Below, piece by piece: positions 8,725-17,022 of a stretch of DNA of 64,000 nucleotides; within the stretch, counting starts at the first letter, position 1; every line of letters starts with the position of its first letter. Under the pieces are notes generated by a model. That model had not been told where the DNA came from, ran no database searches, and saw only the letters and a program-made list of their open reading frames with translations. This DNA comes from Dorea phocaeensis (GTDB taxonomy: Bacteria; Bacillota; Clostridia; Lachnospirales; Lachnospiraceae): the NCBI RefSeq assembly GCF_900240315.1, contig NZ_OEPZ01000001.1, positions 682,001 through 746,000 of the forward strand, read 5' to 3'. Made by a program: the position numbers and the translations under genes.

Positions 8725-10446
8725 TTAACAATCCAGAATCATCTCTTTGAGCGTTCCACCCGGCTGAATCATTGGATAAACCAGATCTTCCGGATCAATC
8801 TCAAATTCAATAACCACTGGTGTCTTCTGGCTCTTCATCGCCTCGCGAAAAGCCGGTTCAATGTCTTCCTTTCTCGTTACCCGGATTCCTTTTGCGCCAT
8901 AACTTTCCGCCAGCTTCATAAAATCAGGCGTATAAGTCGGACACTCTACCTCTCCGCATCTTCCTCTGCAGGCAGCTCCGGAACGCAGACAGGTCATGGA
9001 ATATCTCTTTCCATAGAACAGTTTCTGCCACTGACGCACCATTCCCAAATTGCTATTATTAAAGACACAGGAAATAATCGGCAGTTCTTCCAACACTGCT
9101 GTGGCCAGCTCCTGGCTGTTCATCTGCATTCCGCCGTCTCCGGAAATCGAAATAACCGGTGTATCCGGATTCCCGATCTTTGCACCAATGGCGCCTGGAA
9201 GTCCATACCCCATCGTTCCAAGTCCACCGGACATATAGAGCCTCTTCTTCTCATTCAATTCAATAAACTGCGCGGTAAACATCTGATGCTGACCTACATC
9301 GGTAATAATAATCGCCTCATCAAAAAGACGATTGATTGTCTGAATCACATCTTCTGGCGTCATAATCGGCTTTTTCTTCATCTCCATCGGATGCTCCTGC
9401 TTCCAGGAGTCAATCTGAGAAATCCATGCTTCTGTCTCACATTCTGCAGCGTATTCCCGCATTTTCTCAAGGGCTTCCTTCGCATCTGCTACAATCGGCA
9501 CATCAACCTGCACATTTTTGGAAATTGCCGCCGTATCAATATCAATGTGGACAATCTGCGCATTCGGTGCGAATGAATGCAGTTTTCCGGTAATTCGATC
9601 ATTGAATCTTGTTCCGATTGAGAACAGAAGATCACACTCATTGACCGCCATATTGGCTGCATAAGCGCCATGCATCCCCAGATTTCCAATATAAAGCGGA
9701 TTCGTTGTTGGAATTGCCCCCCGCCCCATTACTGTCGTCACAACCGGAACCTTCGTCTGATTCACCACCTCGGTAAACAACGCTCCTGCACGGGAAATAT
9801 TCACACCGCCTCCAGCCAAGAACAGGGGACGTTTTGCCTTTCCAAGCATCTTAATCGCCCGTTTCATCTGACCAATATGGACATGTGTATTCGGTTTGTA
9901 TCCCCGGATATTTACTTCTTCCGGATATTCATTGCTTCCCAGCTCTCCCATTACATCCTTAGGAAGGTCTACCAGTACCGGCCCCGGCCTTCCGCTTCTC
10001 GCAATGTAGAAAGCCTCTTTCAAAATCCGCCCCAGATCCTCTCTTCTTCTTACGGTTACTCCGTACTTCGTAATGCTTCTGGTAATACCGACAATGTCTA
10101 CTTCCTGAAAGGCATCGTTTCCAATCAAATGCCTTGCCACCTGCCCGGTAAAGCAGACAAGCGGTACGCTGTCATAATAAGCTGTCGCAAGTCCGGTTAC
10201 CAGATTGGTTGCTCCCGGCCCGCTTGTCACCAGACAGACACCTACTTTCCCAGTCGATCTTGCATAAGCATCTGCTTCATGTACCAGCGCAACTTCCTGA
10301 CGCGGAAGAATCACCTTCGTGTAATCCTGCTTATACAATTCATCACTGATATCGATCGTACAGGCTCCGGGATAACCAAAAATGGTATCTACCCCTTCTT
10401 CTTTCAATGCCTTTACCAATAACTTATTTCCACTGATTTTCTTCAT
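8725..10446 (-). CDS. ilvB: Acetolactate synthase large (catalytic) subunit
   Basis: ThDP/FAD enzyme condensing pyruvate with pyruvate or 2-ketobutyrate, the first common step to Val/Leu and Ile. Its 573 aa include the N-terminal ThDP motif GYPGACTIDI with the nearby catalytic-Glu segment PRQEVALVHEADAYAR, the central FAD domain (AKRPLFLAGGGVN), and the C-terminal metal/ThDP motif GDGGMQMNSQELATA. Around residues 480-497 a short stretch with four cysteines (CLRSGAACRGRCGEVEC) follows LFYGKRYSMT, where E. coli-type enzymes have only a few residues. The gene starts 15 bp after a glycosyltransferase, with no T-box leader between. Confidence 0.96.
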   Translation of the reverse strand: MKKISGNKLLVKALKEEGVDTIFGYPGACTIDISDELYKQDYTKVILPRQEVALVHEADAYARSTGKVGVCLVTSGPGATNLVTGLATAYYDSVPLVCFTGQVARHLIGNDAFQEVDIVGITRSITKYGVTVRRREDLGRILKEAFYIARSGRPGPVLVDLPKDVMGELGSNEYPEEVNIRGYKPNTHVHIGQMKRAIKMLGKAKRPLFLAGGGVNISRAGALFTEVVNQTKVPVVTTVMGRGAIPTTNPLYIGNLGMHGAYAANMAVNECDLLFSIGTRFNDRITGKLHSFAPNAQIVHIDIDTAAISKNVQVDVPIVADAKEALEKMREYAAECETEAWISQIDSWKQEHPMEMKKKPIMTPEDVIQTINRLFDEAIIITDVGQHQMFTAQFIELNEKKRLYMSGGLGTMGYGLPGAIGAKIGNPDTPVISISGDGGMQMNSQELATAVLEELPIISCVFNNSNLGMVRQWQKLFYGKRYSMTCLRSGAACRGRCGEVECPTYTPDFMKLAESYGAKGIRVTRKEDIEPAFREAMKSQKTPVVIEFEIDPEDLVYPMIQPGGTLKEMILDC

Positions 10447-10461
10447 ATTCTCTACCCTCCA

Positions 10462-11664
10462 TCAAAAGCTCTCATCAAAAAAGTTCCGTATCTTCTTTGC
10501 AATCGCCGCCCAGGAAATCCGGCTGACATCCGCCGCCTTTTTTGTCTCTGTCTGAATACTTGCAAATAGTGCATCTGCAAGATTTTTCTCGAACACAGGA
10601 AGACTTTCTTCTACTGCTTCATCCGTATTTTGCATCTTTGGCATCGGTACATAACGAACAAATGCCCCACTCGTATTAGATTCAATCCAATCTCGAATTC
10701 CCGGAAGATCCGTCACTACCACCCGGTCACCGCAGGCCAGTGCTTCAATGACCGTTAACGGCAGACCGTCAAAAAAGGAGGGAAGCACAAACACATCGCT
10801 CTGATTATAAACTTTGGCAAGCTCTGGCTGTGAAAGTCTTCCCAGAAACCGAACCGGATACGGACACTTAGACGCAAGATCCTGAATCTGTCGAAACTCC
10901 GTTTCATTTCCCGCACTTCCGGCAAGCAGAACTTCCAACTCTTCCCGCTTATATGGCAGATAAGAAAGACTCTTTATCAGGCTTTTTACCCCTTTTTTCT
11001 CTGCAATCTTCCCGGCAAATACAAGTCTGGTAATCCCATCTTCCGGCTTTTTCCCCATCACGTGGAATACATCCTTATTATATCCCATCCCAAGAATCTT
11101 GATCTGTTCTTCCGGCATATCATAAATCTTCTGCACGCCCTGCTTTTGTGCACTTTGAGGAACAAAGATATGATCCAGCTTCCGAATCTGCTCCCGAATA
11201 TAACTGCGCTTCAAATCTGTCTTCTGCATCTGTCTAAGGTCAGTATTATGACAGAAGCCATAGATCGCATGCGATGGAAATCGTTCCCGAATCAGAGCAG
11301 TCAGTAGATACAGGTGATGACACAAAATCAGATCCGGACGGAACTCTCTTACCGCTTTTTCTGCTACTTCCAGAAATGCCTCTTCAAACTGCCGCGTCAT
11401 CGTTTCCGTAAGATCGCAATACCGGATACTTTGATACGGCATCTCATCCGACATTCCCACGACAGGAAATGGCAGCCTCTCGCTTTCAAACAGAACCGGA
11501 TACCATGCTGTCCCTTCCGGAAGCTCCACCTGGTCTTCCCGCGTAACACCTGCAATTACCGCCTGCGTACACCCTGACTTTGCAAATTCCTTTACAAGCT
11601 CCGTCAGATAGATCCCACTTCCGGTGCTGCTTGGCTTCTGTGCAGTAATACTCAATATCCTCAT
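10462..11664 (-). CDS. Glycosyltransferase family 4 (GT-B fold)
   Basis: A 400-aa cytosolic glycosyltransferase using a nucleotide sugar. The N-terminal half has the acceptor-domain loop SSTGSGIYLTELVKEFAK. The C-terminal half has the donor domain: VFAGKIAEKKGVKSLIKS and the E-x7-E style element PSFFDGLPLTVIEALACG. The substrate cannot be read from sequence. Its start overlaps the folA stop by one base (TAATG) and it ends 15 bp before ilvB. It thus sits in a chain thyA-folA-GT-ilvB-ilvN whose members have no obvious shared pathway. Confidence 0.88.
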   Translation of the reverse strand: MRILSITAQKPSSTGSGIYLTELVKEFAKSGCTQAVIAGVTREDQVELPEGTAWYPVLFESERLPFPVVGMSDEMPYQSIRYCDLTETMTRQFEEAFLEVAEKAVREFRPDLILCHHLYLLTALIRERFPSHAIYGFCHNTDLRQMQKTDLKRSYIREQIRKLDHIFVPQSAQKQGVQKIYDMPEEQIKILGMGYNKDVFHVMGKKPEDGITRLVFAGKIAEKKGVKSLIKSLSYLPYKREELEVLLAGSAGNETEFRQIQDLASKCPYPVRFLGRLSQPELAKVYNQSDVFVLPSFFDGLPLTVIEALACGDRVVVTDLPGIRDWIESNTSGAFVRYVPMPKMQNTDEAVEESLPVFEKNLADALFASIQTETKKAADVSRISWAAIAKKIRNFFDESF

Positions 11665-12158
11665 TACTTCCTTGCGTTCCTTTCGTAAATCGTAAAATAA
11701 TATTCCAAATTAAAACAAGTCTGTTCTTCACTGATCTTTGTCATCGTCCACTCCGGATCCTCATCCAGATTCGGGAAGTAGGTGTCCGCATCGTAAGCAT
11801 GATCAATCTTTGTCACCAGCGCCTTCTCACAGTACGGAAGCATAGCGCGGTAGATGCTCTCTCCGCCAATGACGTAAATCTCTCCTTCATACTTTTTCGC
11901 TTCTTCCATCGCCTCTTCAATACTGTGCACGATAAGCGCATCCTTCACTTTATAATTTGGATTCTTAGTAATCACAATATTGGTACGGTTTTTCAATGGC
12001 TGTCCCTGAGGAAAACTCTCCAGCGTCTTTCTTCCCATAATAACAATATTTCCCTTTGTGGTCTCCCGAAAATACTTCATATCCGCCGGAATACTCCACA
12101 TTAATTTATTATTTTTCCCAATGGCCCAGTTCTTGTCCACTGCTACAATCAAATTCAT
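11664..12158 (-). CDS. folA: Dihydrofolate reductase
   Basis: NADPH-dependent reduction of dihydrofolate to tetrahydrofolate, regenerating the cofactor that thymidylate synthase oxidises. The 164-aa protein has the classic order: NLIVAVDKNWAIGKNNKLMWSIPADMKYF (Met20 loop, with the catalytic acid Asp after PA), GNIVIMGRKTLESFP, and YVIGGESIYRAMLPY. It lies 34 bp downstream of thyA in the same direction, the usual functional pairing, and overlaps the glycosyltransferase start by one base. Confidence 0.96.
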   Translation of the reverse strand: MNLIVAVDKNWAIGKNNKLMWSIPADMKYFRETTKGNIVIMGRKTLESFPQGQPLKNRTNIVITKNPNYKVKDALIVHSIEEAMEEAKKYEGEIYVIGGESIYRAMLPYCEKALVTKIDHAYDADTYFPNLDEDPEWTMTKISEEQTCFNLEYYFTIYERNARK

Positions 12159-12192
12159 CTTTGCATTTCCTCCTTTTTGTCCTTTTCGTCTT

Positions 12193-13041
12193 CTATATTG
12201 CTACCGGAATATTTTTAATCTGCTCGTGTGTCTCATAGTCAATCAGCTTTACATCATCCCGCGTAAACTCATAGAAATTCTTGACTTCCGGATTCAACCA
12301 GAATTTCGGCGCCGGAAGAGGCTTACGGCTAATCAGCTCCTCGATCATCGGAATATGACGGTCATAAATATGAGCATCTGCAATCACATGTACAAATTCT
12401 CCCACCTTCATGTCGGAAACCTGTGCCATCATATGAAGAAGCACCGCATACTGGCACACATTCCAGTTATTCGCTGCCAGCACATCATTGGAACGCTGAT
12501 TTAAAATTCCGTTCAAGGTCAGCTTCTCGCTTCCCGGCTCCTTGGTCACATTAAAAGTCATGCTGTATGCACACGGATACAGATTCATCTCATGGAGATC
12601 CTGATGCACATAGATATTCGTCATAATCCGGCGGCTATAAGGATTGTTCTTCAAATCATAGAGCACTCGATCTACCTGATCAAACATTCCTTCCTTATAC
12701 TCATGCTTTACTCCCATCTGATATCCATAGGCCTTTCCGATGGAGCCATCTTCATCCGCCCAGCTATCCCAGATATGGCTGTGAAGATCGTTAATGTTAT
12801 TGGATTTCTGCTGCCAGATCCAAAGCAGTTCATCGGTACAGCTCTTAATGGCTGTGCGCCGAAGCGTAAGCGCCGGAAATTCTTTTGACAGATCATAGCG
12901 GTTGATGACTCCGAACTTCTTCACTGTATAAGCCGGTGTTCCATCCTCCCACACCGGGCGTACCTTCTCACCTCTGGTATCTGTCCCATTGTCAATTATA
13001 TCTCTGCACATATCAATAAAGACTCTGTCTGCATAACTCAT
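12193..13041 (-). CDS. thyA: Thymidylate synthase (ThyA)
   Basis: Methylates dUMP to dTMP with methylene-THF, yielding dihydrofolate for FolA. The 282-aa start at 13041 is preceded by GGAGGG; the open frame upstream has no family similarity. Key elements: phosphate-binding SRRIMTN, catalytic cysteine in NLYPCAYSMTF, QRSNDVLAANNWNVCQYA and HVIADAHIYDRHIP. The active site differs from the common PPCHxxxQ and QRSxDxxLGxPFN forms: the residues after Cys are AYS and the Gly-x-Pro-Phe is replaced. I recall a similar variant in Bacillus ThyA of the phi3T type. Function is still very likely. Confidence 0.93.
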   Translation of the reverse strand: MSYADRVFIDMCRDIIDNGTDTRGEKVRPVWEDGTPAYTVKKFGVINRYDLSKEFPALTLRRTAIKSCTDELLWIWQQKSNNINDLHSHIWDSWADEDGSIGKAYGYQMGVKHEYKEGMFDQVDRVLYDLKNNPYSRRIMTNIYVHQDLHEMNLYPCAYSMTFNVTKEPGSEKLTLNGILNQRSNDVLAANNWNVCQYAVLLHMMAQVSDMKVGEFVHVIADAHIYDRHIPMIEELISRKPLPAPKFWLNPEVKNFYEFTRDDVKLIDYETHEQIKNIPVAI

Positions 13042-13103
13042 TTGCTTGCCCTCCTGTCCCTTATTCCATACATTATGCAACCATTTTACCATGTTTGTCC
13101 CAA

Positions 13104-13129
13104 TAAAAAAAGAGGGATTCCTCCCTCTT
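13104..13129 (-). terminator. Rho-independent terminator after the DUF3793-DUF2325 genes
   Basis: On the minus strand AAGAGGGA (13122-13129) and TCCCTCTT (13110-13117) form an 8-bp stem with loop GGAA, followed by a run of seven T. It ends the operon just before thyA. Confidence 0.88.
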
Positions 13130-13147
13130 CCACATTTCTCCTCTTCC

Positions 13148-13426
13148 CTATTTGCAGCACGTAAGCATAGCCTCCAGCGCATTAGCACTGCTGCTGTGCG
13201 ACCGCTCCACACGGATATTGTAACGCTCTGCCTCTTTCAGCGCACAGCGAACCATCTTGTGCGCCACCGTAGAGGTGAACAGGATAATCAAATCCGGCCG
13301 GCCAATCTGCGTCTTTAGATTTCCTGACATTCTTGTAAATACCTTTGCCTTACATTGGTGCTTCCTGCATATCTGCTTGTACTGCTGTTCCATCCTCTCG
13401 TTGCCGCCTATAATTACAACACTCAT
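13148..13426 (-). CDS. DUF2325 domain-containing protein
   Basis: A 92-aa Rossmann-like protein beginning MSVVIIGGNERMEQQYKQICRKHQ, the DUF2325 opening with a possible nucleotide-type glycine loop. LIILFTSTVAHKMVRCALKEAERYNI is the second half, and the end is SANALEAMLTCC. The molecular function of DUF2325 is not known to me. It lies 74 bp after the DUF3793 gene in the same direction, is followed by a terminator, and probably shares the Fur-boxed promoter. A role in iron limitation or redox handling is inference only. Confidence 0.85.
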   Translation of the reverse strand: MSVVIIGGNERMEQQYKQICRKHQCKAKVFTRMSGNLKTQIGRPDLIILFTSTVAHKMVRCALKEAERYNIRVERSHSSSANALEAMLTCCK

Positions 13427-13500
13427 CCGAACCTTCCTTTCCTGCCGCTAGTCATTTCCCTTTGGATTCCCGATTCCATATCTGTCATGCCAGACCATTC

Positions 13501-14157
13501 CTACGCCGCATGACAGACAATTTCACACATTCTCTTTCCTGTCAGAAATTCATTCACCGCACTTGTCTTCGCCTTGTCATAAGCCAAAAATATCATTCTT
13601 GCCCGCTCAGGATTCTCATAAACCTTCCAATATCCCGTCAAAAGACTTCCCTTTCCTTCCTGCCGGATAAACCCTCTGACATCCTCCACCGGATAATCTA
13701 AAAATGCTCCGATTTCGTGGGGAAAACAAATATGATTTCCGGAATATTCACAGACTCTATGTGCCAGCCTCTCAAGCACCCTCTCAAGCCACTCTTCTTC
13801 CATTTCATCCGCATTTAACGTTCCGACTCTTCCTTCTTCGTCTCTCTCCATATCATACGCATATCCATATTCCCTTAAAAAAGAGGCGACATCTCGCCGT
13901 TTCAGATATCGAATCAAAGACTTTCTTCGATAAAAATACACCAGACTTTTCCCCTTACGGGATGCCAGCACAAAATATTGAATCCCTGTTTCTTCTAAAG
14001 CTTCTTCCAATTCCTCACACTGCGATGCTTCCAGATTCATCACACAGGCAACTTTGATTCCTTTTAAAAACGGCGCGCCCTGCAGAATCATCCGAAACTG
14101 CAGCCTTCTCCTGATATCTTCATTGGAAAGCATGTATGATATAACTTCTACCGGCAT
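13501..14157 (-). CDS. DUF3793 family protein
   Basis: A 218-aa protein I place in DUF3793 from the conserved C-terminal part: CFPHEIGAFLDYPVEDVRGFI, then LLTGYWKVYENPERARMIF and YDKAK. The N-terminal half has a KGIKVACVMNLE strand and a Lys-rich YFYRRKSLIRYLKRRDV region. No catalytic motif can be named. It is the first gene after a promoter carrying a Fur box one mismatch from consensus. The DUF2325 gene follows. The combination suggests a protein pair made under iron starvation. Confidence 0.8.
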   Translation of the reverse strand: MPVEVISYMLSNEDIRRRLQFRMILQGAPFLKGIKVACVMNLEASQCEELEEALEETGIQYFVLASRKGKSLVYFYRRKSLIRYLKRRDVASFLREYGYAYDMERDEEGRVGTLNADEMEEEWLERVLERLAHRVCEYSGNHICFPHEIGAFLDYPVEDVRGFIRQEGKGSLLTGYWKVYENPERARMIFLAYDKAKTSAVNEFLTGKRMCEIVCHAA

Positions 14158-14177
14158 TTTAATTCCCTCCTTTTATT

Positions 14178-14192
14178 TGATTATGATTATCA
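14178..14192 (-). promoter_or_regulatory. Fur box
   Basis: TGATTATGATTATCA matches the 7-1-7 Fur consensus TGATAATNATTATCA at every defined position except the fifth base. It lies between the -10 and the DUF3793 start codon, where a bound Fur would block transcription when iron is plentiful. Confidence 0.8.
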
Positions 14193-14201
14193 TTTGCATT
14201 A

Positions 14202-14230
14202 ATATTATCATAGACGAATTGCCTTGGCAA
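14202..14230 (-). promoter_or_regulatory. Promoter of the DUF3793-DUF2325 operon
   Basis: Minus-strand -35 TTGCCA (14225-14230), 17-bp spacer, -10 TAATAT (14202-14207). The start site would fall at the edge of the Fur box. Confidence 0.7.
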
Positions 14231-14264
14231 GAACTATTTTTCTAATACGGATATCTGAATACAT

Positions 14265-14298
14265 AAAAAAGACCCCTATGCTTAACATAAGAGTCTTT
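14265..14298 (-). terminator. Rho-independent terminator of the folT-marR operon
   Basis: Minus-strand arms AAAGACTCTTATG and CATAGGGGTCTTT pair over 13 bp (two G-U) around loop TTAAG, followed by a T run. It lies about 60 bases after the MarR stop. Confidence 0.85.
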
Positions 14299-14356
14299 CC
14301 ATTCTTTTCTGCTTTTATTCATACGGACACTTTCATGGATCTTCAAACCATATTAA

Positions 14357-14788
14357 TTACGGATCTGAAATATTATACAACACCTGATCCAGCATCCGTT
14401 CCAATGCCGCGACCTCCTTCTTACTCATACCAAGAGTCAGCATCTTGTCGATCTTCTTGCGGTCTGTCTCCATCCTTCGCTGGATATCATAGGCTTTTTC
14501 TGTCAAATAAATATTCTTGCATCTGCGGTCCTTATTACTTGGAATAATCAAGATATATCCTTTCTCATCCAGACGTTTTAACAACCCGGTTACGGTAGGA
14601 TTCTTAAGGCTTAACGCTTTCTCAATATCCTTTTGGTTGACCGCTTCCTTACTGCTATGGAACAAATAATCCAAAACCGCGCACTGAGAGGATGTAATGC
14701 CTAACTTTTTCAGTCGGTTATTGCATTCTTTCTCATATACGTTATTAATCTGTTTGATCACAAACCCAATGGGCACCCTCTCTTTCAT
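14357..14788 (-). CDS. MarR family transcriptional regulator
   Basis: A 143-aa winged helix protein. GITSSQCAVLDYLFHSSKEAVNQKDIEKAL and the recognition helix NPTVTGLLKRLDEKGYI are followed by the MarR wing RRCKNIYLTEKAYDI, with terminal helices for dimerisation. It starts 13 bp after folT, so it is made from the THF-riboswitch transcript. Ligand and targets are unknown; the position suggests it responds to a folate-related or antifolate signal, which is inference. Confidence 0.92.
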   Translation of the reverse strand: MKERVPIGFVIKQINNVYEKECNNRLKKLGITSSQCAVLDYLFHSSKEAVNQKDIEKALSLKNPTVTGLLKRLDEKGYILIIPSNKDRRCKNIYLTEKAYDIQRRMETDRKKIDKMLTLGMSKKEVAALERMLDQVLYNISDP

Positions 14789-14801
14789 CCGCTCCTCCTA
14801 C

Positions 14802-15365
14802 TTAAGATCTGGCAGTGCTTCCCACCTCTGAAAATACCCGCGCACGGGAAAGAATTTTCGCCACCGAATAATACAGCACAATCTCAATTGGAAGCATAAT
14901 CAGCTGCTTTACTGCTCTCGCCGGAAATAAAGCAGCATAAGTGTCTCCATAGAGAATGGTCATCCAATAAGTGTTAAGAAACAGATTGATTAAGATCGTC
15001 ACCGTCGTATTGGCCATGATAATCCGCTTTAAGCTAAGCGGCTTCCGATACAGGAACATTCCATAAATAACAGACGCCAGCATGGCGCTGATGGTGAGTC
15101 CTGGGAAAAACGCTCCTACCGGCTTAATGATAAAAGAAATAATATCAGCCAAAGCCGCAACCACACACCCCACTCCGGGGCCAAAAAGCATAGCCGTTAA
15201 TTCCTTTGGCAGGAAATCAAAGCCAAGCCTCAAAAAGTCTGTCAGCTGCAGGCGGTAAAAGCCCAATACCACGGTAATCGCCAGCAGCATAGATGCCGCC
15301 ACCATGGTTTTCATGCTTCTCAACTCTTGAAAGGAATCTGTAAATTGAGTTCTTAGTTTCTTCAT
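14802..15365 (-). CDS. folT: Folate ECF transporter S component (FolT)
   Basis: Membrane substrate-binding subunit that captures folate and works with the shared energy-coupling factor module, which is not in this window. The 187-aa protein has about six hydrophobic segments. The family-typical LRLGFDFLPKELTAMLFGPG, followed by a GAFFPGLTISAMLASVIYG helix, marks the FolT group. The ATG at 15365 follows AAAGGAGG. The frame stays open further upstream, but that stretch is the riboswitch, not protein. A THF riboswitch directly in front supports folate as substrate. Confidence 0.93.
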   Translation of the reverse strand: MKKLRTQFTDSFQELRSMKTMVAASMLLAITVVLGFYRLQLTDFLRLGFDFLPKELTAMLFGPGVGCVVAALADIISFIIKPVGAFFPGLTISAMLASVIYGMFLYRKPLSLKRIIMANTTVTILINLFLNTYWMTILYGDTYAALFPARAVKQLIMLPIEIVLYYSVAKILSRARVFSEVGSTARS

Positions 15366-15432
15366 AAAAAATACCTCCTTTGCAGTAGTCCTTAATGCTA
15401 CGCATAAGCAGGTATATACACTGTCTATGTGT

Positions 15433-15542
15433 AGCAGCGGGATGCGGAACATGTACCGCAAACAATCCATTGCTGATTGCTTTTCGTCCCTCCGGCAACT
15501 CCCCGTCCGACTGGCACTTAACGCACATCTTCCTACTCTGCT
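15433..15542 (-). ncRNA. Tetrahydrofolate (THF) riboswitch
   Basis: The minus-strand leader carries the class-defining pieces in order: GAGTAG, GCGTTAAGTG, a GGGGAGTTGCC region with CGAA, then GCGGT and CCGCATCCCGCT. The outer helix closes by AGCAG (15538-15542) with CTGCT (15433-15437). It ends about 70 bp before the folT ATG. Family: folT-type THF riboswitch, which normally lowers expression when reduced folates are abundant. Confidence 0.92.
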
Positions 15543-15568
15543 TTTCTTTATTCTATTATTACACACAC

Positions 15569-15597
15569 ATTCTAGCACACTCTGTTTTATAACTCAA
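15569..15597 (-). promoter_or_regulatory. Promoter of the folT-marR operon
   Basis: -35 TTGAGT (15592-15597), 17-bp spacer, extended -10 TGC-TAGAAT (15569-15574), placing the start roughly 20-30 bases before the riboswitch helix. Confidence 0.75.
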
Positions 15598-15603
15598 CCC
15601 TTT

Positions 15604-16986
15604 TCATCCGGCGAAGTTCTCACAACATTTCATTTTGCGAAGCTCTCGCAGCGCATATCCAATTGCCACCAGTGCCGCCGCTGCGTCTGCAATCGGTCCT
15701 GCATACATGACACCGTCAATTCCCATAAGAATCGGGAAAATAATAATCAGCGGCAAAAGGAAAATCACCTGTCTTGTTAAGGACACCACAATTCCAAGCT
15801 GCGCCTTCCCGATCGAGGTGAAAAATCCCGACGACATAGGCTGAATTCCATTGATAAACGTCATCAGCATATAGATGCGCAGATAACGCTCTGCAAAGTG
15901 AAAATATGCCTCACTTCCCCCTCCGAAGATTCCCACGATAGATCGCGGGAAAATTTGGAAACACAGGCAGAAAATAATCCCCGTCAGCAATGCTACCCGA
16001 AACGCCAATCCATAGGCCTTCCGCACCCGGTCATATTTTCCGGCTCCGTAATTATATCCCCAGATTGGCTGACATCCCTGGGAGATTCCGATACAAATTG
16101 CCATAAAAACCATATTCACCTTGGAAATCACACCCACACAAGCCAATGGAATATCCGTTCCATAAGAAGACAACGCACCATAATGGCGCAAAGTATTGTT
16201 CATCGTAATCTGAACGACTGCCATAGAGACCTGATTGATGCAGGACGCCATACCAAGGGATGCAATTGCCCGAACGAAATCGCCCTTCGGACGAAGCATA
16301 GAAAGCGTCAGTTCCATATTCCGCACCTTCCAGAAATACACAATCACCATCATGCCGGATACCATCTGACCAATCACCGTCGCCCACGCTGCACCTTTAA
16401 TCCCCCAATTGCAGCCAAAGATAAACAACGGATCCAAGATCGTATTTAAAATGGCACCTGTCAGCATACACATCATGGAATACGTCGGGCTTCTGTCCGC
16501 CCGGATCAAATGATTGCCTCCCGTCGTCAACACCAGAAACGGAATTCCAACGGCCGTAATCCCGGTATAGTCCTGCGCATAAGGAAGCACCTCCGGCGTG
16601 ACGCCAAAGAGCTCCAGGAGAGGGTTTAGGAACACCCCTACAATGATAGATATGATGACTCCACATATTACCAGGAGCGAAAGACCTGTCGCAGCAATCT
16701 GACATGCTTTCTTTCCCTGTCCCGCTCCCATCTCCAGATTAAAATTAGACGCACTTCCGATTCCCAAAAGCAGCGCTGTAGCCGTACAGATAATCGATAC
16801 CGGAAATGCAATGTTCGTAGCTGCATTTCCCAGCATTCCCACTCCCTGCCCAATAAAAATCTGATCCACGATATTGTAAAGAGAGCTTACCAGCATACTG
16901 ATAATGGCTGGTATTGAAAATTTTGCCATCAACCTTCCAATCCGTTCTGTTGCCAGCGGATTTGCTTCTTCTACTCTTTCACTCAT
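15604..16986 (-). CDS. MATE family multidrug efflux transporter
   Basis: A 460-aa membrane protein with twelve hydrophobic segments in two similar halves. FSIPAIISMLVSSLYNIVDQIFIGQGVG is the typical MATE opening (N-terminal MatE repeat). The mid-protein IGQMVSGMMVIVYF and the second repeat CIGISQGCQPIWGYNYGAGKYDRVRKAY follow. Sodium- or proton-driven drug export is expected for the family; the substrate is unknown. It follows hom by 36 bp on the same strand and may be co-transcribed. Confidence 0.92.
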   Translation of the reverse strand: MSERVEEANPLATERIGRLMAKFSIPAIISMLVSSLYNIVDQIFIGQGVGMLGNAATNIAFPVSIICTATALLLGIGSASNFNLEMGAGQGKKACQIAATGLSLLVICGVIISIIVGVFLNPLLELFGVTPEVLPYAQDYTGITAVGIPFLVLTTGGNHLIRADRSPTYSMMCMLTGAILNTILDPLFIFGCNWGIKGAAWATVIGQMVSGMMVIVYFWKVRNMELTLSMLRPKGDFVRAIASLGMASCINQVSMAVVQITMNNTLRHYGALSSYGTDIPLACVGVISKVNMVFMAICIGISQGCQPIWGYNYGAGKYDRVRKAYGLAFRVALLTGIIFCLCFQIFPRSIVGIFGGGSEAYFHFAERYLRIYMLMTFINGIQPMSSGFFTSIGKAQLGIVVSLTRQVIFLLPLIIIFPILMGIDGVMYAGPIADAAAALVAIGYALRELRKMKCCENFAG

Positions 16987-17022
16987 GTTCTAACCTGCTT
17001 TTTCCAGTTTCTTACTCTTTCT

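Noticed and set aside
8712-10461. T-box or leader-peptide attenuator ahead of ilvB/ilvN
   Set aside because: Only 15 and 13 bp separate the genes; there is no room for a T-box.
13042-13212. N-terminal extension of thyA by 57 codons
   Set aside because: It overlaps the terminator at 13104-13129 and has no family similarity; the ATG at 13041 has GGAGGG.
15366-15578. N-terminal extension of folT by 71 codons
   Set aside because: This stretch is the THF riboswitch and promoter; the SD sits before the ATG at 15365.
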